Positions 47,601-61,365 of a DNA stretch of 64,000 bases are shown piece by piece. The notes beneath the pieces were generated by a model. That model searched no databases, was not told where the DNA came from, and saw only the letters and a list, made by a program, of their open reading frames with translations. Each line of letters starts with the position of its first letter. Position 1 is the first letter of the stretch. Source of the DNA: Stromatinia cepivora (taxonomy: Eukaryota > Ascomycota > Leotiomycetes > Helotiales > Sclerotiniaceae); the NCBI GenBank assembly GCA_014898415.1, contig RCTD01000008.1, forward strand, positions 620,001-684,000. Reading direction: 5' to 3'. A program made the position numbers and the translations under genes.

Positions 47601-48830
47601 TTGTAATAACAATTGTTGTTAAATATGATTTTGAAACAAAGTAATATAATGTAATCAACATCTTTATTAATACTCTATACAATCCTTCCAATACCCCAAT
47701 TATATATTATCTATCTAATAAATATAAAATCCCAAACAAAAATATTATAATCGATTAAACTTTATATAATCTATAAAATTCTTCAATTATATAGTTTAGG
47801 GATTTCATTTAGATATTCAAAAAACTAGGATTGATATAATGTAAAAAGGAATTGTATTTATATATTAATCCAGAATATACCATTATAATTCTTTTCTTTA
47901 TAGATAACATTCAGATCATTTATTATAAGAAAAACGAATCAACTATCACAAAAATCATTAAAGAAATCAAAGCTATATATGAATTATAAGACCTAGAAAA
48001 TACTAAATGGTTTTTAGGTATATATATATTCTATAATTGATTTAAGAAAAAGTTATGATTAATTTATAATATATATATTAAAAAGATTGCTAAGAAATTT
48101 AAAGTAATAAATGGGATAGCAAATATACTACTTCCGATAATGGTATTTCGGAAAAATCAGGATCAAACTCCTATATATATTATAAAAATGTATCAAGAGA
48201 AAATAGATTCAATATTATATATTATAATTATTATAAAAGCGGATGTATCATTCGTTATTTTGTAATTGAGCCATTATTTAATTAATCTATCGAATAATTA
48301 TATAAAAGCTATTGATCATTATTTATAATATCTATAAAATATAAGATATCTTGTAATCCAATATAATAATGATCAAATATTATAATTTTTTATTTTTTCA
48401 GACATTTCTTTTATAAATGATTTAGATATTTATTAATTATTCTAAGGATATGTTATATCCCTTTTCGGTGGTTTAATTGTATGGAAAGTGTTCAAATAAG
48501 ATACCATAATTATCTCGATTATTGAAATAGAGTTTCTCGAAATCGAGTGTATATCAAAAGAAATTATGGTAATCTTATATTTTTTAAAAAAGATCGATTT
48601 AATAATGAAAAAGCCTATAATGATCTTCTATGACAATTAGTAAACAATCAGATTGATAATTGGTAAAAACGAATGGATCATTATGAAACTATATTATATC
48701 GATATTCAAAATATATGGTTATATCAAGAATATTCAAAAGGGAATTTTTATGTAATCTATCTACCGATCATTGATATAACTGATAATGAGTTTATTAAGA
48801 ATCTTATAAAACAAAAGTTCAAATATTTCT
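44637..48830 (+). pseudogene. Copia polyprotein remnant (protease to RNase H)
   Basis: Ordered, broken fragments of a copia Pol. 44637-44912 is the pre-integrase/protease area (SLLDDHRYRSSNPNDLIKAG, LVLNDIAFISDFYINIISE). RT pieces near 47870-48250 include YLYINPEYTIIILFFIDNI and LENTKWFLGIYI. RNase H near 48640-48830 reads TIRLIIGKNEW, LYYIDIQNIWLYQEYSKG and LIKQKFKYF. The order PR-INT-RT-RH is diagnostic of Ty1/copia. Too many stops for activity. Confidence 0.8.
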
Positions 48831-48844
48831 GATCCCTTTTCAAT

Positions 48845-50330
48845 CTATAAGATATAAGCAACAGGATTATAAAGCTTGAGTAACGATAATTTAGAGTTTG
48901 TATTTTTTCCTTTTGGTATAAATAGAATAAGTTCTATTTGGTATCCCAGATTATTATACTTTTCTATAATATGTTTCAATTTGTATATTTTATATTTATT
49001 GGGAAACAAAGAATAATCAAGGCCGATCATTTCTTTATTCTTCACCTTCCTATTCTTAAAAAAAAAAAAATTTTTTTTTAAATTCAATAATTTGAAGTTC
49101 AAATAAAAAAGCCTCTGGATTATCCGCAACAATCAAGGAATAAAGAATAATTAGAATAATCGAAATTATTGATACTATTAGTATTATAGGAACTAAGGGA
49201 TTATCCCTTCTTTCCTTTTTCTTTAAATATACTATTCATTCTTTCCTTCTTTTTTTCTTTATTATTCTTTTTCTTTTATCTTTATTATTATTCTTCGAAA
49301 TTACAATATACTTTTTTCGTTTAACCTTTCGAGGATTTCAATGAGTAATATAGTGAGGAGAGGAAGAATAATGATGTGGGGGCGAAAGAACAATTTCTTT
49401 TTTCTCCTTAATTTCCAGTATTATCTTTATCGCAATTCTGTATCCCTATTTGGATTATATAATCAATAATCAATATATTATAAAGATAAGGGGTAAACAA
49501 AGAATTTACTTTCGAATTTTGCCAATAAACAATAATATAATAATCTATTAAAGAATAAAGAAAAATTGGTAAGGGAGTATATAGATGAATATTATAATTC
49601 CAATACTAACGATTATTTGACTTGGAAGAATCAACAAAATATTTATTATAGAAATTATATTTCCCAGCGATCAATGATTTTATATATCGAACGTATAGAT
49701 GATTGTTCTTTTTCTTACAACTCTTTTTATCTTTTGTTTTGATTGAAAAGCCAACAATTTTCGACGATCTTTTTTCTTTCTCTTTTTCATTTGATTCATT
49801 GTCCGAAAAACCCGATGTCAAAGGATCGAATGGATTATTATCATTAAATAAAGAAACATTTTCTTTTTTCTCTCTTTCATTGAACAACCTTTACCTCGAT
49901 AATTATAAATACAGGATTAATAAAACCTTTCAATTATATAATAGAATTCAAGAATAAAATCTACCTCCAAATTATTATTTGAATTTATAATTGGTAATTA
50001 ATCATAATAAATAATAGTTCCTTCGATAGGGGGGAGCGGTTTCTAAAATAGATAATAGTGTATCATTCTAGGAACAAATTTAGTTAAATTATATTTCCAA
50101 AAATCAATATCTTGATTTATCATTTGTATTGAATTTATTAATTCTTTTTGTTCGATTTATTGATCTTTCGAAAAAGTATTGGGATCTTTTTTCGCATTCG
50201 ATTTTCTCAAAGCTTTCTTTTCAACTACTATTTATTTAGTACGATTGAGATTCGCTTGTTTAGTCTTTTTAGATCCCGAAATCTTAAATATAATAATAAT
50301 CAATAAAAATTTGATTAAAATAAAAACGAA
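48845..50330 (-). pseudogene. Extra ORF region antisense to the copia element
   Basis: Between RNase H and the 3' LTR the best open frames are on the minus strand: around 50130-50330 (KALRKSNAKKDPNTFSKDQ, INSIQMINQDIDFWKYNLTK), 49606-49887 and 48845-49132 (MIGLDYSLFPNKYKIYKLKH). They are lysine/asparagine-rich, partly because of AT bias, yet the first and last show protein-like periodicity. A few stops separate them. No homologue recognised. Might be a captured or accessory ORF, or chance in AT-rich DNA. Confidence 0.35.
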
Positions 50331-50738
50331 AATACGAAGAGGGGATTTATATACCTTTAAAAAATTCATTTATTTTATTTCGCCATTACGATCAATATAC
50401 TATAGTTTAGTAATTATATATATTTTCAATTGCTATGTTGTAGGATCGATCAATCATCTATATTCTCCCGATGGAAAACTTTCTTTTTATTATTCAAAAT
50501 CTTGATTTTGAAGAATATCGTAGGTAGTAAGCCGAAGACCAAGAGAAATTTGCGATTTATATATATTCAAATTCTTTTCTATTCTAAGGGTACCAAAATC
50601 ATTTTAGATTTATATGTTACATTAATCTTTAATTGATGTTTGTTTATGATCGTTTTGTATATTTATTTACGAATTATATGAATTGTTACTTTCTATATCT
50701 TTCCATTTATTTCAGATCGCCTTCCGATCTAAAGGGTA

Positions 50739-51047
50739 TATTATGGAAAGCCCTGCAATCCCCTGTATTTTATGAAGAATCAAAGTATATGTTTTCCAAT
50801 CGGAATAAAGGATCTATTAGCCCTTATCAATCCATCAATTGATAAGGTGATCCTGATATACTAATAAACAAAGATCTAGCCTAATTAAAGTGTATATCGG
50901 TTAGATAATCATTCATTTGTTCTATATATATAGCTCTTGATTCATATAATCAAGGGCAAGTCATTCAATTCTTTTACTCTACCAATCACGTGTACCACCT
51001 ATTCAACGATCCCTGAAAGTGCTGTGTAATCATACTATCCCGTGATA
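50739..51047 (+). repeat. 3' LTR (309 bp) of the copia element
   Basis: Aligns to 42811-43119 without length change. The 5' edge TGTCACGG has become TATTATGG. A short purine run (AAAGGG) precedes it. Confidence 0.93.
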
Positions 51048-51462
51048 CTTTTTTTAAAGATTTCGTGGAAATGCTATTTGTAAATAACGAGAATATCTTT
51101 ATAAATATTTCGTAAATCGAATCTATCTCTTTATTCGAAGATATACTGAAATAAAGGGATATATAGGATAAATTGGTTTTCAAAGGATTTTTTGTTTGAT
51201 GATCTTAATAGAAAAAGGTTATCTTTGAAAGTTTCATTAGAATCAGGGGAATAGAAACTTTTCATTAAACTAAATCGATTGGGGCTAAGGGTTTGCTTTA
51301 ATCATTCCAAAGTTAAGGATTGATATAAACGGAATCAAAGGTAGAATGCTTTTATTAACCTTATTTCATCAATATACTTTCGATTCCTGATAACAATAAT
51401 CAATCTGTTTTGTAATTCTTTAGCCGAAATATACTTCAACTTTAGATCGAAGAGTTTTACTA

Positions 51463-52841
51463 CAGTACTAGTCAACTTATATTACCCCACAACCTAATTT
51501 CAGTTTTTTTATATATTCAATATCTACCTTTCAACTTAATTATAAAATCAACCATTAATTATTATAATCTAAAATTTGAATATATTGAAGTTCTATATCT
51601 ATACTATTCCCTAAAAAAAATTCAAATCTTTATCGCTCCACAATTAATCAATATTTTGTATACCAGTCCTTTACTGCAATACAAATCTCAATTCTATCAA
51701 ATATACTCGCTTCTAATTTATCGAATAATTCTTAATCTAATATATCCCAAACTACTTATAAACAATTCTTTAATTTCTATTTAACATATTCTGATTCGCT
51801 TTTATCGATTACAATATCAGGAAACATCTTATATAACCTCACTTTTAAAACCCATTAAATATATTCAATAAAATTAAAATCAAAAAAATAAAAAAATCAA
51901 TCCTTCAATATTGGGATCCCTTTCTTTTGAAACCAATCCTATACTTTATAAATACAATGAATAGAAGCATTATCCTACATAAATTCATACCCTAGACTTA
52001 ATCTTTCAAAAACAAGATCTACTTCAGCATTGAGAATCTCAAAATATAAATTAGCATTATACCTATATTTCTTACTCTTAAAATCTCTATCTATTATATA
52101 TAGATTACTCCTTTCAAGATCCTAAAAGCCTCCCCAAACCATAACCTTCATATTCTTATTCGTACTATATATTTGAATCATTCTAAATTCCCATTTTTGA
52201 GCAGAAATACAAAAGCATCATTCTCCTCTTTTACCCTGCCTCTACTCTACAAAACATTTATCATTTTATACAACTAATCCCTATTCCTCTATTATCAACT
52301 CTTTATATACTAAACACCATACAAACCACTTGAATGTATATACCTGAATAAGTTCCGGCCGCTTTTTATACTTCCAATTAATAATTCCATAAACCTTCAA
52401 AATCTTCTTAATAATAAAGGTACTATATTTAAAACCTACAATTGTTTTTGTTTGTATATAGATTGATTTTGGATATAATCGAATATATCGAATTAGCATA
52501 TGTTCTTCTCTTTTTATATAAGATCTAATTCGAGGAATATAAGGTAGATTCATTCCTTTATTGTATAATACATTTTATTGTAGAGTATAGCAAACAATTC
52601 ACACTTCGAGATTAAGGTCAATTGCGATACGATAAGAATTAAAGCTATTGGAAGCTTTGTTAATAATTTTGCCACATAAATATAAAGTAAGATACTTAAA
52701 AGTTAGCTCTCTTTTAATATTCAAAATTCTGAGAGTACATTGTAATACCATTGATAAATAAATAATAAAGAGAGTTGAAATTCAATTCGCGAAATTTACG
52801 CGTTTTTAAGGTTTTGGGGTAATATAAGTGCACGGTTACTG
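51463..52841 (-). mobile_element. Tc1/mariner-family DNA transposon, copy 2
   Basis: 1,379 bp, exactly the length of copy 1, inverted, with TA duplications at 51461-51462 and 52842-52843. Inverted repeats end in CAGTA. The minus strand at 52281-52553 reads LIRYIRLYPKSIYIQTKTI and KILKVYGIINWKYKKRPEL, the N-terminal DNA-binding part of the transposase. DDE remains lie around 51850-52050 on minus. Inserted in the gypsy 3' region. Stop-rich. Confidence 0.92.
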
Positions 52842-53378
52842 TAGAATATACAAATAATATATGTATAAAGTATCCACGGTAACTTGCTCTCCCAGTAATA
52901 CAACAATTTTCTATTTTATTTGATTGATAATATATCCATCGTTTATTAAAGAGTATTATTCCTTTTCAAATTGATAGCCTAAATTGCAAGAACAATTTTT
53001 CAATTTCCATAAAGAATTTAAGATTGTTTTAAAATTATCAAAGACTGAATTGTTATCATTTGAAATAAACTTAACATTGTAATCAATTATATAACAACAA
53101 AATATAAATCTATTTAGAATAAATAGATAAAAAGGGGCTTTTTTCGAAAGATCAAAATGATAATCTTTTTTTTCTTATTTATCAATATTCACAATTGCAA
53201 ACTCCGAAATTGATACAATTATTTGGGAATAAAGAAGTCGGCATATATAAGAGATATCTGATATAACAACTACTTCCAATTATTCCTCAACATTAGATTC
53301 CTCTTCATCATTATTATCATTAAGAAATACCGGAACAATTTCTGCAATAATCATTTCGCAGATAAATTTATCCCCTTA

Positions 53379-54457
53379 TTGAATTTCGAAAGGGTTTTTG
53401 CCTTTATAACATTTTCTCAGAAATCCGAGATTATCGAAAATAAATCTATAAATTCTAAAAATAGGATTCTATATAAGATCATAAAAAAGAGATATCCAAT
53501 CTTTCTTATTCTTTGTATTGGCTTTTGTAATAAATCTATATATAATACAGAAATCTATAGGGCTATACTTTTTGGCTTTTTTACTTCTTTTTTATACAAA
53601 ATATTCAATTATATATCCATTCAAAAACTTTATAAGGATTTAAAGATTAAAACGAAAGATATAATAAATTATATTCGTTTTTGTTGAAACATTATTTAAA
53701 TTTATATTTTCCGATTAAAAACAAGCGAAAGTTTTTCTTTAAACGATTATCCAAATTCTTTCGAGATTTTTAAGACCTTTTTTAACTCTATTATAGCACT
53801 ATTCAACAAATTGAATTGCATTATTGTTTTTAACAAAATAATTGGTTTTGAAGAGATCAATCATTTCATAAAGCTTTTAATCTTCGATTCGATCTTTTAC
53901 TTCACTTACAAAATCTTCAACAAGATCAACAATATTTATAAAATAATTGAGCCATTACTCAAGAACATTATATTTTTCCTTAACTTTAAGAGTTTCAATA
54001 AATACAAATACTTCGATTTTGTTGTTGAAAGAATAATTCTTATATTGAATAAGAAAAGGAATATTATTACTAATAAAACGGGAAGCTATAATTTAACTAA
54101 ATCCTTTTTCAGATATTATATCAAAACTTAAATAAAAACTTATATAAATAATAAAATAAATATAAACAAAAAATTAATAATTTCAAATCAAATTATTAAA
54201 AAAAACAGATTTAAAAAGAAAATATTGAACTATTCAAATATTATTTAGAAATTGTTCGCAAATTGTTTAAAAACGAAATCGATAATATAATAAGTTTTTT
54301 CAAAGAAAATTCAAATATTCTTTCCCTTTTAAAGATTATAAAACTTTCTTTATCGAATTTCTTAATTGATAATCAGAAGTTTATAACAACAACTTTTTTT
54401 CGATTTATTGTATTTGTTTTCTTCCTTTTGATTTTATATTATTTTACAATTGAATAA
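53379..54457 (+). pseudogene. Open frames antisense to the gypsy element, 3' of integrase
   Basis: Two plus-strand open pieces in the same frame (53379-53687 and 53811-54131) and a third in another frame (54263-54457). They lie beyond the gypsy integrase and run against its pol direction. They read as hydrophobic and lysine-rich segments (ERVFAFITFSQKSEIIENK, NCIIVFNKIIGFEEINHFIK). No domain recognised. Possible accessory or captured gene, decayed by mutation, or a by-product of AT bias. Confidence 0.3.
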
Positions 54458-54899
54458 AGAATAATCCTTAATTGTTTATTATCTTTTATTTGGAAAACTA
54501 TAAATACCTAAAAACTCAATTCTTTTGATTTATTTATTTATATAAATCCTTAAAATTGTTATTTATAAAAAGATTTAAGTATAAGATATATTTCTTAAGA
54601 TAAATGTCTATATAGATTTCATCAAATAAAATACTATCTATTTCTTCAAGGGTATATATAAAAAGACCCTCCAACTTTTTTATCATTTTATAAAATCTAT
54701 ATTATTTGAAAACGAATTTTGTATTACAAGATATATCGATTTTTGATCAAGGATTATAATATAGAATTATATCTCCAATTCGAATATTCTTATTTAGTAT
54801 TTTACAATCAAGATTATATCAAAGTTTATTATCTTCCCTATAATATTATTTATAAAGGATTGTTTCCTTAATATCTTTATTTAGTATTTTTAATTGTTA

Positions 54900-57800
54900 T
54901 ACTTTAATAACTAATAAATCTTCCTAGATTTATATACTTTCCTAATCAAAGATTCTTCAAATCATATATATAATTTCAAAAAACAATATAACTTTTTGCC
55001 TATAAATTAATTCAAATGATGTTTTGTTTATCGATTTGTGAATTAAGATGCAATTAATGAATAATACTGTTTCCAATTATTCAAATTATCTATGCCCTTT
55101 TCATGATAAACGGGAGAGTGCTTTTGCGATAGGATAATAATTTCTTTCCACTATTCCATTGACTTATAAATGATAGATTAATATTTTGATTTTATCGATT
55201 CCATACTTTTCGTAATAAACAAATATAGCGTTTTTGTTTTTAGGCCTTCTATCCATAATGATTTTTCCAAAGAAACCATAATAATAGATTACTTTATAAA
55301 GGAATTTGACAACTATTTCCAAAATAGTATTCTACAAAACTTTAACTTTTATTCAATCATTCAAATCTTCTTGTAGAACAACAAAGCATTTGAATCCATA
55401 ATCGTTAAGTATTTTTGTAACATCCATATTAACTTTATACCAAATATTTGAAGTCCAAATAGTAATCATTGATTCATTTGTTTGTTTGAATAATTTGAAT
55501 TAATAAATGGAATAAAAAGTTATTCAATTTTTTATATCTTTGTATATTTTATTCTATCAATAACAATTATATACTTTAGTATACAATAACTTTAAATCTT
55601 TGTAATCCAATTCTTTATATACTCGAGTTATAATTTTTGCCTTTTCGATTAAATTATTGTTTATTATTATATAGACGGGAGATAATCTATCTCCCTGGAT
55701 TTTAAATAAACAACAATCCTTTATATAGAAATTAAAAACTTCTTTTTTGAAAGCTTACCAATTCTTTATTAACATATTTTTAGATCTTTATAGTATAATG
55801 ATATACTAAGCGATCATTTATATTCTTTCATTTCCGCCTTCCAAAATTTGAGATAATCTTAAAATTTTGAAGCCATTTATACTCATTACCAAATCTATCC
55901 ACAACAAATTCAGGTTTGCAATGATCGAATCATCAATATCCTCTTTATATTCCTCGTTAATATCGTCCAAAGCAATTCATGATTATCGTAATAGGGTATC
56001 TGTAATAGTATTTTTGTTTCCAGAAATATATCTGATATCAAAATCAAAGAACCTAATCTAAACAATTTATTTTGTAATCAAAATATTAGATAAATCTATA
56101 ATTACTTTATTTAATTAAATTATAAATACATTTATATTAATTTTTAAAAGGAAATGAATATTATAAAAATCTCTTTTGCATTTTTGCAGAGTTTTGAGTA
56201 TTCTTTTATATTCTCTTTTAATAATATTATAATTCTGTTCGATATGATTTTATATACCATTCTTATATTTAATAACAATGCAAGATTTATTATTATACAT
56301 TTGATTTAGAATAGCTCTTTATTTTATTAAACTAGTATCAATAACAAATATAATGATTCCGGTTTCAGATGAATAAATCAATGAAAAAAAGATTAAGACC
56401 AAAATTAATTTATTTTTCAGTAAAATCATTACAGTATTATAATTAATGATCCAAATAAATTCTATATCTTTTTTTAATAATATATAAAGAAACTTTATAA
56501 TAATAACGAAATTCTTTATTCAAAATCGATAGAAGATATATACTCCAAAGAATATTCTAATTTTATAATTGTTCAAGTAAGGTGATTATTCAAGTATCTT
56601 AATGATTTTAATAGTATTAAGATTTCTTTCATTAGAATTGATATAATAATCTACGATTCGGATTTTATTGTAATATCATTTGGATTTGATATCGATAATA
56701 TATTCTATATATTCAATGCGTTCTATTATAGTATCCAGGTTTTTCAGATGCTTGATAACGAACTTCTTTAATCCAGATTCAACTTCAATTTCATTATATC
56801 GAGTTCTAGAATCCTTAATTTCAATATCATCTAAATAAGATATAACAATATCAGATATAATATCCTATAATATCCTTAATACAATTCTTACAAATTGAAT
56901 GATCGAGTTAGTAGTCCTTTATAATAAAGTAATAAACTTCATTAGACTAAAAGGAATTATAACAATAATGATATCTTTATTTTTCTTATTTAGAAATATT
57001 TAATTATATCCAGAGAAAAAGTCAATCAAGGATATTAATAAGTATCCAATCATTTGTTTAGCAAATTCTTTTAAATTTGAAGGTATATTTGTATTTCGCA
57101 GAATTATAGTATTTGCTTTTGTTATTATAATAACAATATAATATTTATCAATTTCGTTTTTCTTAATTAGATATTAAAGGTTTCGGTATAATCCTTTTCC
57201 TTCCTTTAATATATTTCGTTTAATATAATCTTTTATTATTTTGATAATTATTAATAAAAGGGCTTTAGGAAATACAAAACCAGGAATTTGTTAAACCTTA
57301 TATAATATTATCTTGATAATCTATAATAGAGCAATTGAAGGTTTGATATTACTAACTTCTATTTAGTCAAAAGCTAACATTGCTTTTAGATTCTGTAATA
57401 GTACAAAAAGAAATTCCTTTTTATGTTTTCAAAATATATCTCTGATATTTAATAATATTAAACATTCTTATATCAATCAAAAACTTTTAAATCTAATATC
57501 GAAACATAGTATTAAATATTTCGAAAAGGAATCTGATGGTTGATATTTAGGGTGTTTTGTATATTTCAATTTCAATTAATTAGGATCACCTCCTGAGATT
57601 TTTTTATCGATATATTCTATTTTGTTTAAAGGTTTTATCTTGTCCTCCTTTTTTTTATATATACCATTAACCAAAACAAAAATTTCGGATTTGATATCGA
57701 TTAATTTCTTCTGAGTATCATTTTCTGCCCTAAATTCTTCCAAATCAAAATAAATACCATTAACAACAAAATATTCCTAAAATCCCTTTAATTTCGAATC

Positions 57801-58441
57801 TTTAATATTATCAAATATATCTTCGATATTAAAATCAAAATTAATTCGAACAATATCTATACTGAACTTTACAGAATTTAAGATTATCTTAAAATTTAAG
57901 ATATCAATTAAGAATTCTAGGAAATGATTTTTAATGAATTCTTCAAATTTCCCTTCACTTTTGATAGCATTTAGGATTTTTGGGAGATCATTGGTATAAT
58001 CCTTAGGATTTATATTATCTATTCTTTTTCTAGCTTTTTAAGATCAATCTTTATAACATCTATTTTACGTTTTAATTTAATTATCCAATAATCAACCTTA
58101 TTAATATCATTATCATTAATAATCTATATAATCTATTTATCTCTTTTATATTCAAAATCGATCTTTTTTGTAAACAAATATAGTATCTTTAACAATAATG
58201 AATTTTTAATATTATTCAAAATAAAAATATCGATGATGTTTTTAATTCCTCCAAAATTGATTTCTATATCTTCAATTAATCTATACAAAATAATGGCATT
58301 CCCATCAAAAATGATCATTATCATTTTATATTCGCATATTATAAATTTCAATTCTTTTGCAACTTCCAGATTCATTATATTGATTATCGATTCCGAATCG
58401 ATAATACTATTAATCTTGATATTCTTATTTATAAGAATCAT
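54900..58441 (-). pseudogene. Gypsy polyprotein remnant (protease, RT, RNase H, integrase)
   Basis: Minus strand, in order. Aspartic protease at 58133-58441: INSIIDSESIINIMNLEVAK with Asp-Ser in place of the D-S/T-G motif, then LIEDIEINFGGIKN. RT at about 57600-56800 ends in ISYLDDIEIKDSRTRYNE, holding the YLDD motif. RNase H lies at about 56500-55900 and integrase at about 55700-54900 (NGIVERNYYPIAKALSR). The order PR-RT-RH-INT is diagnostic of Ty3/gypsy. Fragments are separated by stops; Gly of the protease motif appears mutated. Confidence 0.85.
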
Positions 58442-61365
58442 AATGATAATAGATATATTGTATATTTCTTTTGATTAATAATTAAAGAAAACATTTAAAT
58501 AATTAATAGCTATTAAAGCTGTTACAACTTTTTCGGCAGGAATTTCTGAATTTCTGAAAAGCTTTCTTCATTCTTTGATATCTACAATTGATGCTTTTTT
58601 AAGAATTTGTTTAAAAAGATTTGGTATATATATAAGAACAATTCTAATTGTTATCAGGATTTCGATTTTGCAAATCCATTTCAAGATTTTTATTAAGGAT
58701 TTTGTGGTATAAATAATGATTAATATTTACTTTTTTATTCTTAAGGATTTAATATAAGAATTAGATATTCTATCCTTTTATATTATATTATTTTTATCGG
58801 GTTTAAAAAGGCTCTCCCCTCCCTAAGATTCTTCTACTTCGTTTTCTTCGCTTTTATTAATATCTATAATTTCATCTTTATTGAAGAATTCTTTCTTTAA
58901 CCTTTCCCTTTCAATTTGATTTATTGTTTTGAACAATATTTTTCGAAAAATGTTTAATGATTTTTGAAGTTTATTAACTCTGTTTTATCCTATTAATTTG
59001 GATTTTTTAAATAATTGGCTTTATAATTTTAAGGCTTTTTTAAGCTAAATAATTATATTGATATTGATAATTTCCTCTTTTCAATGATTGATATTATTTA
59101 TAAATATATTCTTTATGATTTCGATATTAAAGATTCCAAGATTCGGTAAACCATCCTTAGTATTGGATTTCTCCAATTACTTTTCTTGCTGGCCAAACCC
59201 ATAAGTTTTTATATGCATTTCAATTTGATGGTTTTCTAAAGAATCCTTTTATTTAAAGATTGAGGAAGAATTGGAATGTTTTTTGGGATTAAATATAAAG
59301 ACTCTATATTCATTATAATAATATAATCCAGCATTAATATTATCAATCTTTTTAGGGCAATTTTGTTTTATAATATAATTATTATTATAAGGAAATCTTT
59401 TAAAATAATAATAATAAAGATAATCCTTTTTGTAAACTCCATTTATATCAAAAAGAATTCCCTTTTATTCATTTTGAATAAAATAGTTATTATATTTTAT
59501 ATTGTTTCTTCAATAAATAGTTTAATATTATGATAACAAGAAGAATAACTTCGAATCCTTTGTACCTTTGATTTTCACCTTTAGATAATTTATACTAAAT
59601 TTATCCAAGAGATTAATGATTTTATCCATAACATCCTTTATCTTATATCCTTAAGAATAAAGCTTTATATTGATATTAAAGACAAATAAGGTTTTCATAT
59701 ATTTATATACAGCCTAGAAAACAATAATCTAATGAAACTTAGATCTTTTATAAATTCAAACGATAGAATCTTTAGAAAAGCACCATTTATAAACTTTGTT
59801 CATTATTCTCTTGAAATTCACAAAAGCAGGATCATTAAAATCAATTTTAAACTATTTAATAATCTTCTTTCCTATTTGGGTATATAAATCATATAAGAAC
59901 ATTTTTCTAGTTTCGAATTCGATGATTATATGATTATCAATAAATTGAATAGCCGAAAATATAAACTTGGTAATATAATCCTTTATCATTATTGAATTTG
60001 TATTATAATCCCCTTTATTTTTGTTATATTGATTATCAATAAATTAATCAAGAAAATCTTGGATACCTATTATTTACTAAATATTGTAATTATAAAAGCA
60101 TCAGAGTAATACTAATTTTAACCTTCCTTTCCAATTATATTTAATAGGGTTGTATTCCGGTATAAATTTGATTTGGATAGTAGTAATATAATCGCAATAC
60201 CAAGGAAATCGAGTTCGCATTTCCTTATTGGATATACTACAATTAACTTGTAAGGCATCCCAAATTGTAAAAAAGTCAGATACATCGATTCCATTGAAAA
60301 TAGAGATAACAGCACTCCTAATATATGATATAATAAGGAATATATATATATGATCTTTAATACAAACAGCAAATGGAATTTTTGATGGGTTTTGTTATTA
60401 TTGATTTATTTCTTTTTCTTTTTTGATTTTCTTTATTTTTTCTTTTTTTTTAATAAGATTTTTATTACCATCAATAAAGAATTCTTCGATGGATTTAAAA
60501 GGATCAATAATTAAAGCAACAATACTATCCTTTGATCCTTAAAGAATATCTTGCAGGAGACTCAATCTTATAGATGGATCAAAATTATTCATTATATTAT
60601 TATGGTTTGGTTGAAAAGTATCCGATTCGTTAAAATCTGATTTAATATTTAGCTTTCGATAGCTTTCAATATTCATAATTTTTCCTTGATAAATTTCCAA
60701 AAGAAAGGGAAAGATATATATAATCCTTCCTAAAGTTTTCTTTCTTCCAAAGAAATATATAAATCTCAAACCCTTCAATTAAAAGTTTTTTAAAATATAT
60801 CTTAAATTTTTGATTGTTAATATCAAAAATAGTAATTTAGTATACTATACCTAATCCTTTTTATTACTCCAATATATATTTAAGTATTCAAATAACTTTA
60901 GAAATATATAAGGTATTCAAAATCCTTTAATATGATTAATTGTATTCAATCAAGATCGTTCTCGGGATTGGAGTTTTCTTGTTTATAGAGATAAATGATT
61001 CGTTTATAAATAAGGATTCCATTATATTTGGAGTTCTAATATACTCTTAGCATTATTAATTGTATCCCCGAATAGGATCTTTGTCGATATATTCCTTTCA
61101 AAATAAAGAATAGAATAATGGTTTTGCTAAAAGATAACTTATCTTCGATATAATAGATAAGTATAAATAAAGAAACTTCAATAATCAAAACTTTCTTATT
61201 TAAAGCTTGATAATCCCATATTTTTAAAAGAATTATCCTTTCAAGATCAATCCCATCCCCTTATTTACAAATTGCTAATTTTATTTTCTTTTCAATTATA
61301 ATTTCCTCATAGATATATTTATACAATATAAACCATACAATTCGAATCCCTACATAGATCATTAT

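Larger units (their letters stand above)
42811..51047 (+). mobile_element. Complete Ty1/copia LTR retrotransposon inserted in the gypsy element
   Basis: 8,237 bp, with 309-bp LTRs (42811-43119, 50739-51047) and target duplication CTTTT (42806-42810, 51048-51052). The primer site GTTATGAGCCC directly follows the 5' LTR. Plus-strand order of remains: gag region (43300-44300), protease/pre-integrase (44637-44912), integrase and linker (about 45000-46500), reverse transcriptase (about 46900-48300) and RNase H (to about 48830). Some 1.9 kb of extra sequence with open frames on the opposite strand follows before the 3' LTR. Frames are broken by many stops. The copy starting at 62530 belongs to the same family. 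Confidence 0.9.
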
